Position numbers and translations under genes: made by a program. DNA of 64,000 bases from Clavibacter californiensis (GTDB taxonomy: Bacteria > Actinomycetota > Actinomycetes > Actinomycetales > Microbacteriaceae). This document shows positions 1 to 9,747 of the stretch, piece after piece. The notes below the pieces were generated by a model that searched no databases, was not told where the DNA came from, and was given only the letters and a program-made list of their open reading frames with translations. How positions within the stretch are numbered: position 1 is the stretch's first letter; the number at the start of each line of letters is the position of its first letter. The stretch is from the NCBI RefSeq assembly GCF_021952865.1, contig NZ_CP040792.1:2666001-2730000 (forward strand), written 5' to 3'.

Positions 1-887
1 GCGAAGAAGCCGAGCAGGAAGAACCAGGTCATGAAGGCGCCGTAGCGCTCCCCCAGCACGTCGGCGAGCTGCACGAGCCCGCCCTCGCCGTCAGCCAGGG
101 CGATGTCGGCCGAGTACAGGAGCTCCGCGCCGACGACGAGCATCGAGAGCACGAAGATCCCGCTCATCACGTAGGCGACGGAGTTGTCGATGCGCATGAC
201 CGTCATCCAGCGGGGCGCGACCCAGCCCTTCTCGCGCAGCCAGTAGCCGTAGGCGGCGAGCGTGATGGTGCCGCCTACGCCGCCCGCGATGCTCAGCGCG
301 ACGACGAGGCCGCCCTCGGGGATCGTCGGGACGAGGCCCGTGAGGAGCGCGGGCAGGTTCGGCACGGTGACGATCGCGGCGCCCACGACGGTCACGAACA
401 TGAGGCCGACGAACACCGCGATGATCTTCTCGAACGCGGAGTAGCGCCCGAACCAGACCACGACGGCGCCCACGAGGCCGCACGCGATGGCGAACACCTT
501 GAGGTCCACGCCCGGGAAGAGGGCCGCGAGCGGGAGCGCCGAGGAGCTCATCGCGGCCGCGCCGTAGACGAGGCCCCAGATGAGGATGTACGGACCGAAG
601 TACCACGTGGTCCAGCGGCCGACGGTGCGCCAGCCCTCGAAGATGGTCCTCCCCGTCGAGAGCGAGTACCGGCCGGCGCCCTCCACCAGGAAGATCTTGA
701 TGATCACGCCGAGGACCGCGGCCCAGAGCAGCGCGTAGCCGAATCGGGATCCGGCCACGAGCGTCGCCACGAGGTCGCCCGCGCCGATGCCCGTGGCGGC
801 CACCACGAGGCCGGGGCCGACGATGCGCCAGCGCTTGGCTGACTCCTGGGGTTCGCGGACGTCGCCGCGGCTGTCGAGGTCGGTCAT
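1..887 (-). CDS. Nramp-related transporter, 3' part missing (cut by window edge)
   Basis: Integral membrane carrier related to the Nramp (SLC11) divalent-metal family. I translated it by hand because no stop lies inside the window. Near residue 28 it has the family start GPGLVVA, then a FGYALLW helix and many further hydrophobic segments. The TM1 metal motif DPGN of classical Nramp reads GAGD here, and the TM6 MPH motif is also not visible (the helix reads GGTITLAAYGYW). A substrate other than Mn2+/Fe2+ is therefore possible. The ATG at 885-887 is followed by a short polar N-terminus typical of the group. The gene runs off the left edge, so length and stop are unknown. Downstream neighbours on the same strand are unrelated. 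Confidence 0.8.
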   Translation of the reverse strand, partial: MTDLDSRGDVREPQESAKRWRIVGPGLVVAATGIGAGDLVATLVAGSRFGYALLWAAVLGVIIKIFLVEGAGRYSLSTGRTIFEGWRTVGRWTTWYFGPYILIWGLVYGAAAMSSSALPLAALFPGVDLKVFAIACGLVGAVVVWFGRYSAFEKIIAVFVGLMFVTVVGAAIVTVPNLPALLTGLVPTIPEGGLVVALSIAGGVGGTITLAAYGYWLREKGWVAPRWMTVMRIDNSVAYVMSGIFVLSMLVVGAELLYSADIALADGEGGLVQLADVLGERYGAFMTWFFLLGFF

Positions 888-983
888 GAGCGGGCTCCCG
901 TGCGTCATCGGATGGGGGTCCCGTCCCACCTTACGCAGGGCTGGGCGCCGCGCGGCCGCCAGCGGTCGCGCGACGTGCGCGGA

Positions 984-2459
984 TCAGACGCCCAGCAGCT
1001 GCTCGATGGGCCCGCGCGCGAAGAAGACCAGGAAGCCCGCGGAGACGACCCACAGCAGCGGCGAGACCTCGCGGATGCGACCCGAGAACGAGCGCACGAG
1101 CACCCAGGAGAGGAAGCCGACGCCGATGCCGTTGGCGATCGAGTACGTGAGCGGCATGACGAGCACCGTGAGGAACACGGGCAGCGCGACCGAGAAGTCG
1201 GTCCAGACGATGTCCTTGATCTGCGACGCCATGAGCGTGCCGACGATCACCAGCGCGGCGGCCGCGACCTCGAGCGGCACGACCTGCGTGAGCGGCGTGA
1301 AGAACATGGCCAGGAGGAACAGCACGCCCGTGACCATCGACGCGAGGCCCGTGCGGGCACCCTCGCCGATGCCGGAGGCCGACTCGATGAAGACCGTGTT
1401 CGACGAGCTCGACGTGGCGCCGCCGGCGACCGCGCCGAAGCCCTCGACGACGAGCGCGCCCTTGAGGCGGGGGAAGTCGCCGCGCTCGTCGGAGAGGTCG
1501 GCCGCCTTGGCGAGGCCCGTCATGGTGCCCATTGCGTCGAAGAAGTTCGTGAAGACGAGCGTGAAGACGAGCATCAGGCTCGAGATGATCCCGATGCGGC
1601 CGAACGCGCCGAAGTCGAAGGCGCCGACGAGGCCGAGGTCCGGCAGCGCGACCGGGGTGCCGGGCAGCACGGGCGCATTGAGGTTCCAGCCGGTGGTGCC
1701 CGAGGTGAACGACGGGCCGATGTGGAAGACCTGCTCCACGACGATGGCGATGAGGGTGGTCGCGACGATGCCGATGAGGAGCGCGCCCGGCACGCGGCGG
1801 GCCATGAGCACGCCCATGATCACGAGGCCGAGGATGAAGACGACGGTCGGCAGCGACGCGATGGACCCGTCGATCCCGAGCGCGAGCGGCGACGCGGGCA
1901 CGCCCGTGCCGCGCACGAAGCCGGAGTCGACGAAGCCGATGAACGCGATGAAGAGGCCGATGCCCACCGTGATGGCGGTCTTGAGCTCGCGCGGGACGGC
2001 CCGGAAGATCAGGGTGCGGAGGCCCGTGGTGGCGAGCAGCACGATGACGAGGCCGTTGATGACCACGAGGCCCATCGCCTCCGGCCAGGTGACCTCGCCG
2101 ACCACGCTGACCGCGAGGAAGGAGTTGATGCCGAGGCCCGCGGCGAACGCGAACGGGAGGCGCGCGACGAGGCCGAACAGGATCGTCATGACGCCCGCGG
2201 TGAGGGCCGTCGCGGCGCCCACCTGCGAGGCGCGCAGCCAGTTGCCCTCGACGTCGAGCGTGGCCGCGTCCGCGCTGAAGCCGCCGAGGATCAGCGGGTT
2301 GAGCACGACGATGTACGCCATCGTCACGAAGGTGAGGACGCCGCCGCGGATCTCGCGCGCGTAGGTGGATCCGCGCTTCGTGATCTCGAAGAACCGGTCG
2401 AGCGCGCCGCGCCCGTCCGTGCTCTCGGGGGCGGGGGACGACGTGCGCGCTTCGGTCAT
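984..2459 (-). CDS. AzgA-type NCS2 purine permease
   Basis: Proton-driven nucleobase importer of the AzgA subgroup (adenine, guanine, hypoxanthine) in the cytoplasmic membrane. The 491-residue protein begins with FFEITKRGST and REIRGGVLTFVTMAYI, the conserved entry to TM1 in this group, and carries about a dozen hydrophobic helices including LPFAFAAGLGINSFLA and the GVGFLSW block near the C-terminus. The ATG at 2457-2459 was preferred over the longer frame because a GGAAGAAG ribosome site sits just before it and the extra 32 residues are low-complexity Arg/Ser/Pro. It stands alone. Which purine it carries cannot be read from the sequence. Confidence 0.9.
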   Translation of the reverse strand: MTEARTSSPAPESTDGRGALDRFFEITKRGSTYAREIRGGVLTFVTMAYIVVLNPLILGGFSADAATLDVEGNWLRASQVGAATALTAGVMTILFGLVARLPFAFAAGLGINSFLAVSVVGEVTWPEAMGLVVINGLVIVLLATTGLRTLIFRAVPRELKTAITVGIGLFIAFIGFVDSGFVRGTGVPASPLALGIDGSIASLPTVVFILGLVIMGVLMARRVPGALLIGIVATTLIAIVVEQVFHIGPSFTSGTTGWNLNAPVLPGTPVALPDLGLVGAFDFGAFGRIGIISSLMLVFTLVFTNFFDAMGTMTGLAKAADLSDERGDFPRLKGALVVEGFGAVAGGATSSSSNTVFIESASGIGEGARTGLASMVTGVLFLLAMFFTPLTQVVPLEVAAAALVIVGTLMASQIKDIVWTDFSVALPVFLTVLVMPLTYSIANGIGVGFLSWVLVRSFSGRIREVSPLLWVVSAGFLVFFARGPIEQLLGV

Positions 2460-2579
2460 GGGCTTCTTCCGCGAGGGGTGGGGCGACGGGAGGGAGAGGA
2501 GCCGACGACCTTGTCGGGACGGGGTCGAGCCTAGGGGCGGGCGCGCGCCGGGCACCAGCCGCGGATCCGCAGGCCGCGG

Positions 2580-2831
2580 TCAGGAGTGCAGGGCGGGGAC
2601 GATGAGGTAGACGCCGTACAGCACGGCGACGCCGCTGAGGGCGAAGCAGACGTAGCCGCCCACGGTCGCGGCCTGCGGGCGGATCCCCGTGACCGAGACC
2701 TTGTCGCCCTCGTCGTCGTACTCGGTGCCCACGGCCAGCAGGCGCACCCCGAGGGAGAAGAGGCAGACCACCGCTACGGCGCCCACGAGGGCCGCCACGG
2801 CGACGACGAGGAACGCGCTCCAGTCGATCAT
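2580..2831 (-). CDS. small two-helix membrane protein coupled to pit
   Basis: An 83-residue protein with a hydrophobic segment at about residues 5-30 and another at about 57-78, separated by an acidic loop (TEYDDEGDK). Its start codon overlaps the stop of the upstream phosphate transporter gene by four bases, so the two are probably translated together. I do not recognise a named domain. Small membrane proteins behind pit are common in this group of actinobacteria, so a role in phosphate transporter assembly or regulation is a reasonable but untested inference. Confidence 0.75.
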   Translation of the reverse strand: MIDWSAFLVVAVAALVGAVAVVCLFSLGVRLLAVGTEYDDEGDKVSVTGIRPQAATVGGYVCFALSGVAVLYGVYLIVPALHS

Positions 2832-4009
2832 GCGGCCTCCCTGGCCTTCCGAGCGGCCTTGGTGGCCTTCCGTCCCCGCACGGCGAACCCGGCGGCGTCC
2901 ACCTCGACGATGGCGTTGCGGGCGTCGACCGCGTTCCGGCGCGAGCGCCAGAAGATCCAGACGATGACGGCCACGCCGACGACCGCGTCGATGACGAAGC
3001 CGACCGTGCCGGTGCTCGCCACGAGCGCCGCGATCGCGCCGACGATGGCGGCCGACGGCAGCGTGAGCAGCCAGCCGAGCGCGATCTTGCCCACCGTGTT
3101 CCAGCGCACGGACGCGCCGCGGCGACCGAGGCCCGAGCCGATGACGGATCCGGACGCGACCTGCGTGGTCGAGAGCGCGAAGCCGAGGTGGCTGGACGCG
3201 AGGATGGTGGCCGCGGTCGACGCCTCGGCGCTGAAGCCCTGCGCGGGCTTGACCTCGGTGAGGCCGGATCCCATCGTGCGGATGATGCGCCAGCCGCCCA
3301 TGTAGGTGCCGAGCGCGATGGCGACGGCGCAGACCGCGATGACCCAGAACTCGGGGCCGGAGCCGGCCGCCTGGAAGCCGCCCGCGATGAGCGTGAGGGT
3401 GATGATGCCCATGGTCTTCTGCGCGTCGTTGGTTCCGTGCGCGAGGGCCACGAGCGACGACGTGAAGATCTGGCCGTAGCGGAAGCCGCCGCGCTCGTTC
3501 GGGCCGCTCGAGCGGCGCGTGATGGAGTAGGCGAGCTTGGTGGTCGCGTACGCGATGAGGCCGGCGATCGCGGGGGCGAGCAGCGCCGGGAGGATCACCT
3601 TCGACAGCACGACGCCGAAGTCGACCGAGCCGAGGCCCGCGCCCACGACGGCCGCGCCGATGAGGCCGCCGAACAGCGCGTGGCTGGAGCTCGACGGGAG
3701 GCCGCGGAGCCAGGTGACGAGGTTCCAGACGATGGCGCCCATGAGGCCCGCGAAGATCATGGTCGGCGTGATCTGCACGCCGCCGTCGCCCTCGCGGATG
3801 ATGCCGCCGGAGACGGTCTTCGCGACCTCTGTGCTGAGGAACGCGCCCACGAGGTTGAGGACCGCGGCGATCGCGACGGCGACCCGCGGCTTCAGCGCAC
3901 CCGTCGCGATGGGGGTGGCCATCGCGTTCGCCGTGTCGTGGAAGCCGTTGGTGAAGTCGAAGAACAGGGCCAGGGCTATGACCAGGACGACGATGAGGGT
4001 GAGATCCAC
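2828..4009 (-). CDS. pit: low-affinity inorganic phosphate transporter (Pit/PHO4 family)
   Basis: Membrane carrier that takes up metal-phosphate with protons. The 393-residue protein shows both halves of the PHO4 repeat: FDFTNGFHDTANAMATPIATGA near residue 15 and LVALAHGTNDAQKTMG in the second half, plus a GLPSSSSHALFGG signature. A GTG at 4007-4009 was chosen as start because it gives the usual short N-terminus (VDLTLIVVL); the longer frame upstream is Arg/Ser-rich and does not look coding. It forms a two-gene unit with the small membrane protein downstream (four-base overlap). No PhoU-like gene is nearby. Confidence 0.93.
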   Translation of the reverse strand: MDLTLIVVLVIALALFFDFTNGFHDTANAMATPIATGALKPRVAVAIAAVLNLVGAFLSTEVAKTVSGGIIREGDGGVQITPTMIFAGLMGAIVWNLVTWLRGLPSSSSHALFGGLIGAAVVGAGLGSVDFGVVLSKVILPALLAPAIAGLIAYATTKLAYSITRRSSGPNERGGFRYGQIFTSSLVALAHGTNDAQKTMGIITLTLIAGGFQAAGSGPEFWVIAVCAVAIALGTYMGGWRIIRTMGSGLTEVKPAQGFSAEASTAATILASSHLGFALSTTQVASGSVIGSGLGRRGASVRWNTVGKIALGWLLTLPSAAIVGAIAALVASTGTVGFVIDAVVGVAVIVWIFWRSRRNAVDARNAIVEVDAAGFAVRGRKATKAARKAREAA

Positions 4010-4127
4010 TATCGGATCCCTCGAGCGGATGTCACAGTCGTCGATCCTAACGGCCTGCATACGCTGGGCTCGAACGGGCGTCCGGCGGATGGAGATCCGG
4101 TGAACATCCTGCGCCGGACGCCGGGCG

Positions 4128-5789
4128 TCAGATGTGCGGCACGAAGTCGCGCCACGCGACGCGGCGCTCGGCGTGCGGGTCGTGCTCGATGCGGTCGACC
4201 ACGTCGAAGACGAGGGTCGCGCGCTCGCCCGACGCGCCTGCGTCGGCCGCACCGGTGCCCGGGGCCTCGTCGGCGACGCCCACGTAGGGCGGCCAGGACT
4301 CGTCGACGGTGCCGTCCTGCGCGAAGCGGAGCCACGCGATGCGCATCCGCTCCCCCGCCGCGACGAACGCGCGCCGGCCGCCGAGGAGGGTCATGCCGCG
4401 GCCGAGCATCGAGTCCATGCGGTCGAACAGCGCGAACAGCTCGAGGCCGTGCGTGGCGTCGAGGCCCATGAGGTGCACGAGGCGCGGCGCGATGTCGAAG
4501 CGGTAGAAGTGCACGGGCGCGTAGCGGGCATGGCGCTCGGCGACCTTGATGGACGGGAACCAGAAGGCGTAGTCGCCGCCGAAGTCGAGCGCGGCCCGGC
4601 GCTTGGGCAGGCCGGGGTAGAGCGCGGCGAGCTCCTCGCGGTGGGCCTCGTCGGTCTTCGCGAACACCGCGTCGATGCGCGGCGGCGTGGTGGCGAGGAT
4701 GTCGAGGCGGCCGGTGAACAGGGATCCCTCGCGCTCGTTGGTGCCGATGATGAGCGGCACCCGGGCCGCGCGGCCGTGCTTGAACGCGTCGAGCGGGCGC
4801 TCCGGCAGCACGTCGCCGTCGATGACGGGGCTGAACGTGATGGTGCCCGGCTCCTCGTCGGGCGTCCGCACCATCAGCTCGTTCGCCGCGGCGGCGAGGG
4901 TGGACGCGCTCGCGGCCGTGAGCAGCCGGACCGCCTCGGCGTCGTCGGGGGCGCGGCCCGCCCGACCGGCGAGGAGGCCCACGAACTCGGCCGCCCATCG
5001 CGCGGTCTGCTCGGCCGGGTAGACGGCGTTCGTCGGCGAGCTCTGCGCGATGGCGCGGGCGAACAGCCCGTGCGCCGACGGCACCGCCATGAGGGTCGTG
5101 ACGGCGTTGCCGCCGGCGGACTCGCCGAAGACCGTGACGTTGTCGGGATCCCCGCCGAACGCGCGGATGTTGTCGCGCACCCACTGGAGCGCCTGCACCT
5201 GGTCGCGCAAGCCCAGGTTCGACTCGATGGGGCGCTCCGGCGTCGAGTACCGGCTGAAGTCGAGGTAGCCGAGCGCCCCGAGGCGGTAGTTGAAGCTCAC
5301 GTAGACTATGCCGCCCTGACGGACGAGGCCCTCGCCCTGCACGGGGTTCTCGCGCGAGGAACCGACGACGTACGCGCCGCCGTGGATGAAGACCATGACG
5401 GGCCGCAGCTGCGACTCACGGTTCACGCGCGCGGCGTCGGGGCTGAGGCCGGAGGGCGCGATGACGTTGACGGTGAGGCAGTCCTCCCCCATCGGCGTGC
5501 CCTGCGGCGCGCCCATGAAGGCTCCCGCGCTGACCTGCGGCGCGACCTTGCCGAAGTGCTGCGCGAACCGCGCGCCCTCCCAGCCGACGACGGGCTGCGG
5601 CGCCCGGAAGCGGAGGTCGCCGCGGGGCGGTGCGGCGAAGGGGATGCCGCGCCACGCCTCGATCCCCCGCTCGCGCACGCCGCGGACGGTGCCGCCGGTG
5701 ACCCGCACGTCGAGCTCCGACGGGTCGTACGCCGGGGTGGGCACGTCGGCGTCTGGGGTCACCCGATCGAGTTTACGGTCCGCCCTCAC
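4128..5789 (-). CDS. type B carboxylesterase
   Basis: Serine hydrolase of the carboxylesterase/cholinesterase family acting on carboxylic esters; natural substrate unknown. About 553 residues. The N-terminal family block WRGIPFAAPPRGDLRF is followed by EDCLTVNV, the oxyanion region VFIHGGAYVVGS, and the nucleophile elbow VFGESAGGN. A catalytic-histidine block THGLELF is near residue 440. No signal peptide is seen. The GTG start overlaps the stop of the upstream CYTH-CHAD gene (GTGA), which suggests coupled expression; a second GTG at 5760-5762 is an alternative start nine codons in. Confidence 0.9.
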   Translation of the reverse strand: MRADRKLDRVTPDADVPTPAYDPSELDVRVTGGTVRGVRERGIEAWRGIPFAAPPRGDLRFRAPQPVVGWEGARFAQHFGKVAPQVSAGAFMGAPQGTPMGEDCLTVNVIAPSGLSPDAARVNRESQLRPVMVFIHGGAYVVGSSRENPVQGEGLVRQGGIVYVSFNYRLGALGYLDFSRYSTPERPIESNLGLRDQVQALQWVRDNIRAFGGDPDNVTVFGESAGGNAVTTLMAVPSAHGLFARAIAQSSPTNAVYPAEQTARWAAEFVGLLAGRAGRAPDDAEAVRLLTAASASTLAAAANELMVRTPDEEPGTITFSPVIDGDVLPERPLDAFKHGRAARVPLIIGTNEREGSLFTGRLDILATTPPRIDAVFAKTDEAHREELAALYPGLPKRRAALDFGGDYAFWFPSIKVAERHARYAPVHFYRFDIAPRLVHLMGLDATHGLELFALFDRMDSMLGRGMTLLGGRRAFVAAGERMRIAWLRFAQDGTVDESWPPYVGVADEAPGTGAADAGASGERATLVFDVVDRIEHDPHAERRVAWRDFVPHI

Positions 5790-7369
5790 GCTCCCGGGAC
5801 GGGGGTCGCGAGCAGGCGCTCCAGCGCGCGCTCCGCCCGCCAGAGCGCGGACTGGGTGCGCAGCCGCTCGGCCTCGTGCAGCACGCCGAGCGCGAAGGCG
5901 TCCTCACCGCGGGCCGCGAGGCGCTTCGCCTCGTCGCGGAGGACCCGCTGCATCGCGATGCCGTCGCGGTGCTCGCCGAGCTCGTCGTGCACCTCCTCGG
6001 CGGCGGTCGCGAGCCGCATCGTCTTCCGGCCGAGGACCTGGACCGTGCGGCCGCTGACCTCCTCGGCGGCGTAGCGGAGGCGCTTGGCGGCCTTGCGGAC
6101 CTCGTGCAGCGCCTCGGTGCGCGCTGCCTCGCCGACCGCCTCCTGCGCGACCGCTGCCCGGCGGCCGACCCGCTCGGCGTCGCGACGGAGCGCCGCGTGC
6201 AGGGCGGGCCCCGCCGGGGCGCTCGCATCGTGCGTGAGGGGCGGATCCGCGACCAGCCGGTCGAGGTCGTCGAGCAGCGCGAGGTAGCGCGCCGACGAGA
6301 GCGCGCGGACCACGCGCTCGTGGGCGCGGCGGTACCGCTCGTCGAGGACGTCGTGCAGGGCGTCGCCGACGTGGTCGGGCACGGTCTCCGTGTCGTGCTC
6401 CACCACCGACCAGACGACGCGGTCGCGCAGCACCTCCATGTCGCGCGCGCCGCCGAGCACGGTCCCGAGCGCGGTGAGCTCGGCGCGGACGGCCGCCGTG
6501 GCCGCCGGGTCGATCACGTCCTGGTGGGTGCGGAGCGCGCTGCGGAGGCGGCGGACGGCGACGCGCATCCTGTGCACGGCGTCGTGCTCGTCGGCGCGCA
6601 CGTGCGGGTCGGCGGCCACGAGGTCGCGGACGCCGCGGGCGAGGATCGCGCGGGCCACCTCGGACGCGGGGCTCTCCTTGGTGAGGGTCGCGGGATCCGG
6701 CAGGGCGGGACCCGCGGGAGCCTCGCGGCCGAGCGCGTCGGCGCCGAGCGCGCGGGCGAGCTTCGAGGCGCTGTCGGAGGGGCGGGCGCCCGCGTCGACC
6801 ACGTGCCGCTCGATCAGGTCGAGGAGCGCCGCGCGCTGCTTCCGCTTCGCGGGCGCGTCCGGCAGCAGCTCGACCTCCCACTCGTGCCAGGCGCGCACGG
6901 TGCCGCCGCGGACGTCGGATCCGGTGACGCGGTCGTCGGCGAACTCGGCGACCGCGCGCCCGTCGGCGTCGAGCAGCGTGACGGTGGTGCGGACGGTCTC
7001 GAGGCGCGCGAGGGGCGTGAGCTCGCGGCCGCGCACGTGCACGGCCACCTGGTCGAGCACGGGGCCGGGGATCGCGCCGTCGTCGCCGTCGCCGTCCTCG
7101 AGCGGCCAGCCGAGCTCGGTGCGGCCCTCGCCGCCGTCGGCCGGGAGCTTCACGTGCCAGCCCGCGTCGTGGCCTCCCTCGCGGCGGCGGAGGATCATGC
7201 GGCGATCGGCGAGCGCGTGGTCCGCGGTGTCGAGGTAGACGGCCACGAGCGTCACGGGATCCGCGGCTCGCGCCTCGGCGATCCCCTCGATGCCGACGAA
7301 GGCCGGGACCGGCACCCCGTCCGCGACGTCGTACTTGCGCTCGATCTCGACGGAGGATGTGTGCACCAT
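5786..7369 (-). CDS. CYTH and CHAD domain protein
   Basis: A 527-residue cytoplasmic protein. Residues about 1-195 form a CYTH (triphosphate tunnel) domain with the VEIERKYDV signature and the RRREGG strand typical of inorganic triphosphatases. Residues about 270-520 form a CHAD domain, an all-helical polyphosphate-binding module, with the expected His/Arg pairs (HRMRVAVRRLRS and HEVRKAAKRLRY). The combination points to polyphosphate or triphosphate metabolism. The ATG at 7367-7369 was chosen because the CYTH signature begins seven residues later and GGGGG lies upstream. It overlaps the esterase gene and is divergent from the YihY gene, 91 bases apart. Confidence 0.88.
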   Translation of the reverse strand: MVHTSSVEIERKYDVADGVPVPAFVGIEGIAEARAADPVTLVAVYLDTADHALADRRMILRRREGGHDAGWHVKLPADGGEGRTELGWPLEDGDGDDGAIPGPVLDQVAVHVRGRELTPLARLETVRTTVTLLDADGRAVAEFADDRVTGSDVRGGTVRAWHEWEVELLPDAPAKRKQRAALLDLIERHVVDAGARPSDSASKLARALGADALGREAPAGPALPDPATLTKESPASEVARAILARGVRDLVAADPHVRADEHDAVHRMRVAVRRLRSALRTHQDVIDPAATAAVRAELTALGTVLGGARDMEVLRDRVVWSVVEHDTETVPDHVGDALHDVLDERYRRAHERVVRALSSARYLALLDDLDRLVADPPLTHDASAPAGPALHAALRRDAERVGRRAAVAQEAVGEAARTEALHEVRKAAKRLRYAAEEVSGRTVQVLGRKTMRLATAAEEVHDELGEHRDGIAMQRVLRDEAKRLAARGEDAFALGVLHEAERLRTQSALWRAERALERLLATPVPGA

Positions 7370-7460
7370 CCCCCTTGTGTAGCGCACCCGGAGTGGCGCG
7401 GCCAGCCGCTGAGCGCCGTCGCGGCCTCCGGGCGCGCGGGCGTGGGTCAGACTTGCGGGC

Positions 7461-8648
7461 ATGCCCATCCGCCCGCGCCGCGCCGCGCCCGACGACGCCT
7501 CGCCGCAGGCCGAGCTCGACGAGCAGGCGCTGCACCGGCGGCAGCGCATCGGCCGCGAACTCGGCTGGTACGCGTGCCGCCGCGCGGTCTACGGATTCAT
7601 GAAGCACCGCGGCATCGACATGGCCGCGAGCCTGACCTTCTACTCCACGCTCTCGCTCGTCCCCGCGGCGGTCGCGGTGCTCAGCCTCATCGGCGTCGTC
7701 GGCGACACGCGCGCCGGCGTCGAGGGCGTGCTCGGCGTGCTCACGGCGGTGCTGGGCGACTCGGCCGTCGACGTGATCCGCGACCCCGTCGAGCAGCTCG
7801 CCGACGGTCCCCGCTCCGGCATCGCCTTCACGGTGAGCTTCCTCGGCGCGCTCTGGACCTCGGCCGCCTACGTCACCGCCTTCGGCCGCGCGATGAACCG
7901 CGTGCAGGAGACGGAGGAGGGCCGGCCGCTGGTGAAGTACCGGGCGCTGATGCTCGGGGTCACGGTCGCGCTGCTCGTCGTCAGCGTCGTGATGGTCGGC
8001 ATGCTGCTGCTCACCGACGACGGCGCCCGCGCGCTCGGGCAGCAGCTCGGCCTCGGCGACACGACGCTCGTGGTGTGGGCGATCGTCAAGTGGCCGCTGC
8101 TCGCGGCGCTGCTGACGGGGATCATCGGCGTGCTGTACGCGGCGACCCCGAACCTCCGCCGTCGCCGGGTTGACCTGCTCACCTGGGGCAGCCTCGTGGC
8201 GATCGTCGCGTGGGGCCTCGGCACCGCCGGCTTCGTCTGGTACGTGACGACCATCGCGACCTACGAGTCGACCTACGGGGTGCTCGGCGCGGTGATCGTG
8301 CTGCTGCTGTGGCTCTACATCGGGAACCTGTCGCTCGTCCTCGGCGGGGAGCTGGATGTGGAGATCATCCGCGCCCGGCAGCTGCAGGCGGGGATCCCGG
8401 CCGAGCACGCGCTGCGGCTGCCCGTGCGCGACACGACCCGCGCCGACCGCCTCGCCAGGCGCCGGGCCCTCCTCGAGGACGAGGGACGGCGCCTGCGCGA
8501 GGCGCGCTCGGGACGGGAGGCGACGGCCGCCGAGGAGCGCCGGGCGGATGCCCCGCCGACGCTCCCCGAGGACGACACGAGGGAGGTGCGGATCAGGCGG
8601 AGGCGCGGGTCCGCACGACCATCTTCCCGACGTTCTCGCCGCGCATGA
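7461..8648 (+). CDS. YihY/BrkB-family membrane protein
   Basis: A 395-residue integral membrane protein of the YihY/UPF0761 family (historically annotated BrkB or ribonuclease BN). The family motif GIDMAASLTFYSTLSLVPA is at about residues 51-70. About six hydrophobic segments follow, with LTWGSLVAIVAWG and VLGAVIVLLLWLYIGNLSLVLGGEL near residues 240-290. The last 90 residues are a charged cytoplasmic tail rich in Arg and Glu. Its 3' end overlaps the convergent oxidoreductase gene by 56 bases. Function of the family is unsettled. Confidence 0.88.
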   Translation: MPIRPRRAAPDDASPQAELDEQALHRRQRIGRELGWYACRRAVYGFMKHRGIDMAASLTFYSTLSLVPAAVAVLSLIGVVGDTRAGVEGVLGVLTAVLGDSAVDVIRDPVEQLADGPRSGIAFTVSFLGALWTSAAYVTAFGRAMNRVQETEEGRPLVKYRALMLGVTVALLVVSVVMVGMLLLTDDGARALGQQLGLGDTTLVVWAIVKWPLLAALLTGIIGVLYAATPNLRRRRVDLLTWGSLVAIVAWGLGTAGFVWYVTTIATYESTYGVLGAVIVLLLWLYIGNLSLVLGGELDVEIIRARQLQAGIPAEHALRLPVRDTTRADRLARRRALLEDEGRRLREARSGREATAAEERRADAPPTLPEDDTREVRIRRRRGSARPSSRRSRRA

Positions 8649-9612
8649 GGCCGGTGAAGGCCTCGAACGCGCGGTCGATGCCGTCGATCACGGTCTCGTC
8701 GGCGGTGATGCGGCCCTCGGACAGCCACGGGCCCATCTTCGACGCGAACTCGGGCGCGAGGTCCTGGTGGTTGCCGAGGGTGAAGCCGCGGAGCGTGAGG
8801 CCGCGCGTGACGATGCGGCCCGTGTTGCGGATCGCGATCTCCTCGCCGGTGGAGTTGTAGGTCGAGATCGACCCGCAGTTGGCGACGCGGCCGAAGTCCC
8901 TCAGGGCGCCGAGCGCGGCGGAGAGGTGGTCGCCGCCGACGTTGTCGAAGTAGAGGTCGATGCCGTCGGGGGCCGCCTCCGCGAGCTTCTGCTCGAGGTC
9001 GCCGCCGTGGTAGTCGAACGCGGCGTCGAAGCCGAGGTGCGACGTGAGGCGCTCGACCTTCTCCGCGGAGCCGGCGCTGCCGACGACGCGCGAGGCGCCG
9101 AGGAGGCGGGCGATCTGGCCGACCATCGAGCCGACCGCGCCGGCCGCGCCGGACACGAAGACGACGTCGCCCTCCTTGATGGAGGCGATGCGGGTCAGGC
9201 CGACGTACGCGGTGAGGCCCGTGAGGCCGAGCACGCCGAGGTGGGCGGACGACGGCACGCCGGGGACCTCGGGGACGGGGCGGAAGCCGCCGGCCTGGCC
9301 CTGCGCGACGTCGCGCCAGCCGAGCATGTGGCTGACGAGCGTGCCGACCGCGAGGTCTTCGGAGCGGGACTCGACGACGCGGCCGACCGCGGATCCGGTC
9401 ATCGCCTCGTCGAGCTGGAACGGCGGCACGTAGGAGGGCACGTCGTTCATGCGGCCGCGCATGTAGGGGTCGACGGAGATGAACTCGTTCTCGACGCGGA
9501 CCTCGCCGTCCTGCAGGTCGGGCAGGTCGACCTCGACGCGGCGGACGTCGTCGGGGGTGGGCTCGCCGGTGGGGCGCTTCGCCAGCTGCCACTGGATGCT
9601 GCGTGCAGACAT
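8593..9612 (-). CDS. NADP-dependent MDR oxidoreductase
   Basis: Zinc-free medium-chain dehydrogenase/reductase of the leukotriene B4 dehydrogenase / curcumin reductase type, which reduces activated C=C bonds with NADPH. 339 residues. The N-terminal catalytic domain has the FISVDPYMRGRM block; the Rossmann motif GAAGAVGS is at about residues 156-163, followed by the GSAGSAEK segment that reads the NADP phosphate, and the YFDNVGGDHL block at about 230. The start ATG is preceded by GAAGGAGACCC. A single gene, convergent with the YihY gene. Confidence 0.9.
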   Translation of the reverse strand: MSARSIQWQLAKRPTGEPTPDDVRRVEVDLPDLQDGEVRVENEFISVDPYMRGRMNDVPSYVPPFQLDEAMTGSAVGRVVESRSEDLAVGTLVSHMLGWRDVAQGQAGGFRPVPEVPGVPSSAHLGVLGLTGLTAYVGLTRIASIKEGDVVFVSGAAGAVGSMVGQIARLLGASRVVGSAGSAEKVERLTSHLGFDAAFDYHGGDLEQKLAEAAPDGIDLYFDNVGGDHLSAALGALRDFGRVANCGSISTYNSTGEEIAIRNTGRIVTRGLTLRGFTLGNHQDLAPEFASKMGPWLSEGRITADETVIDGIDRAFEAFTGLMRGENVGKMVVRTRASA

Positions 9613-9747
9613 GGGTCTCCTTCGTTCTCGGGGGCGGGCGGTCGGACGGCCGACCCGCGGCGCTCGTGGCGCGGCCCCACCCTTCCACCGCCCGCTGGAT
9701 GCGGCACCCAGCGAGCCGTGGCCTCGTGACGAGGGCCGCGCGGCCGG

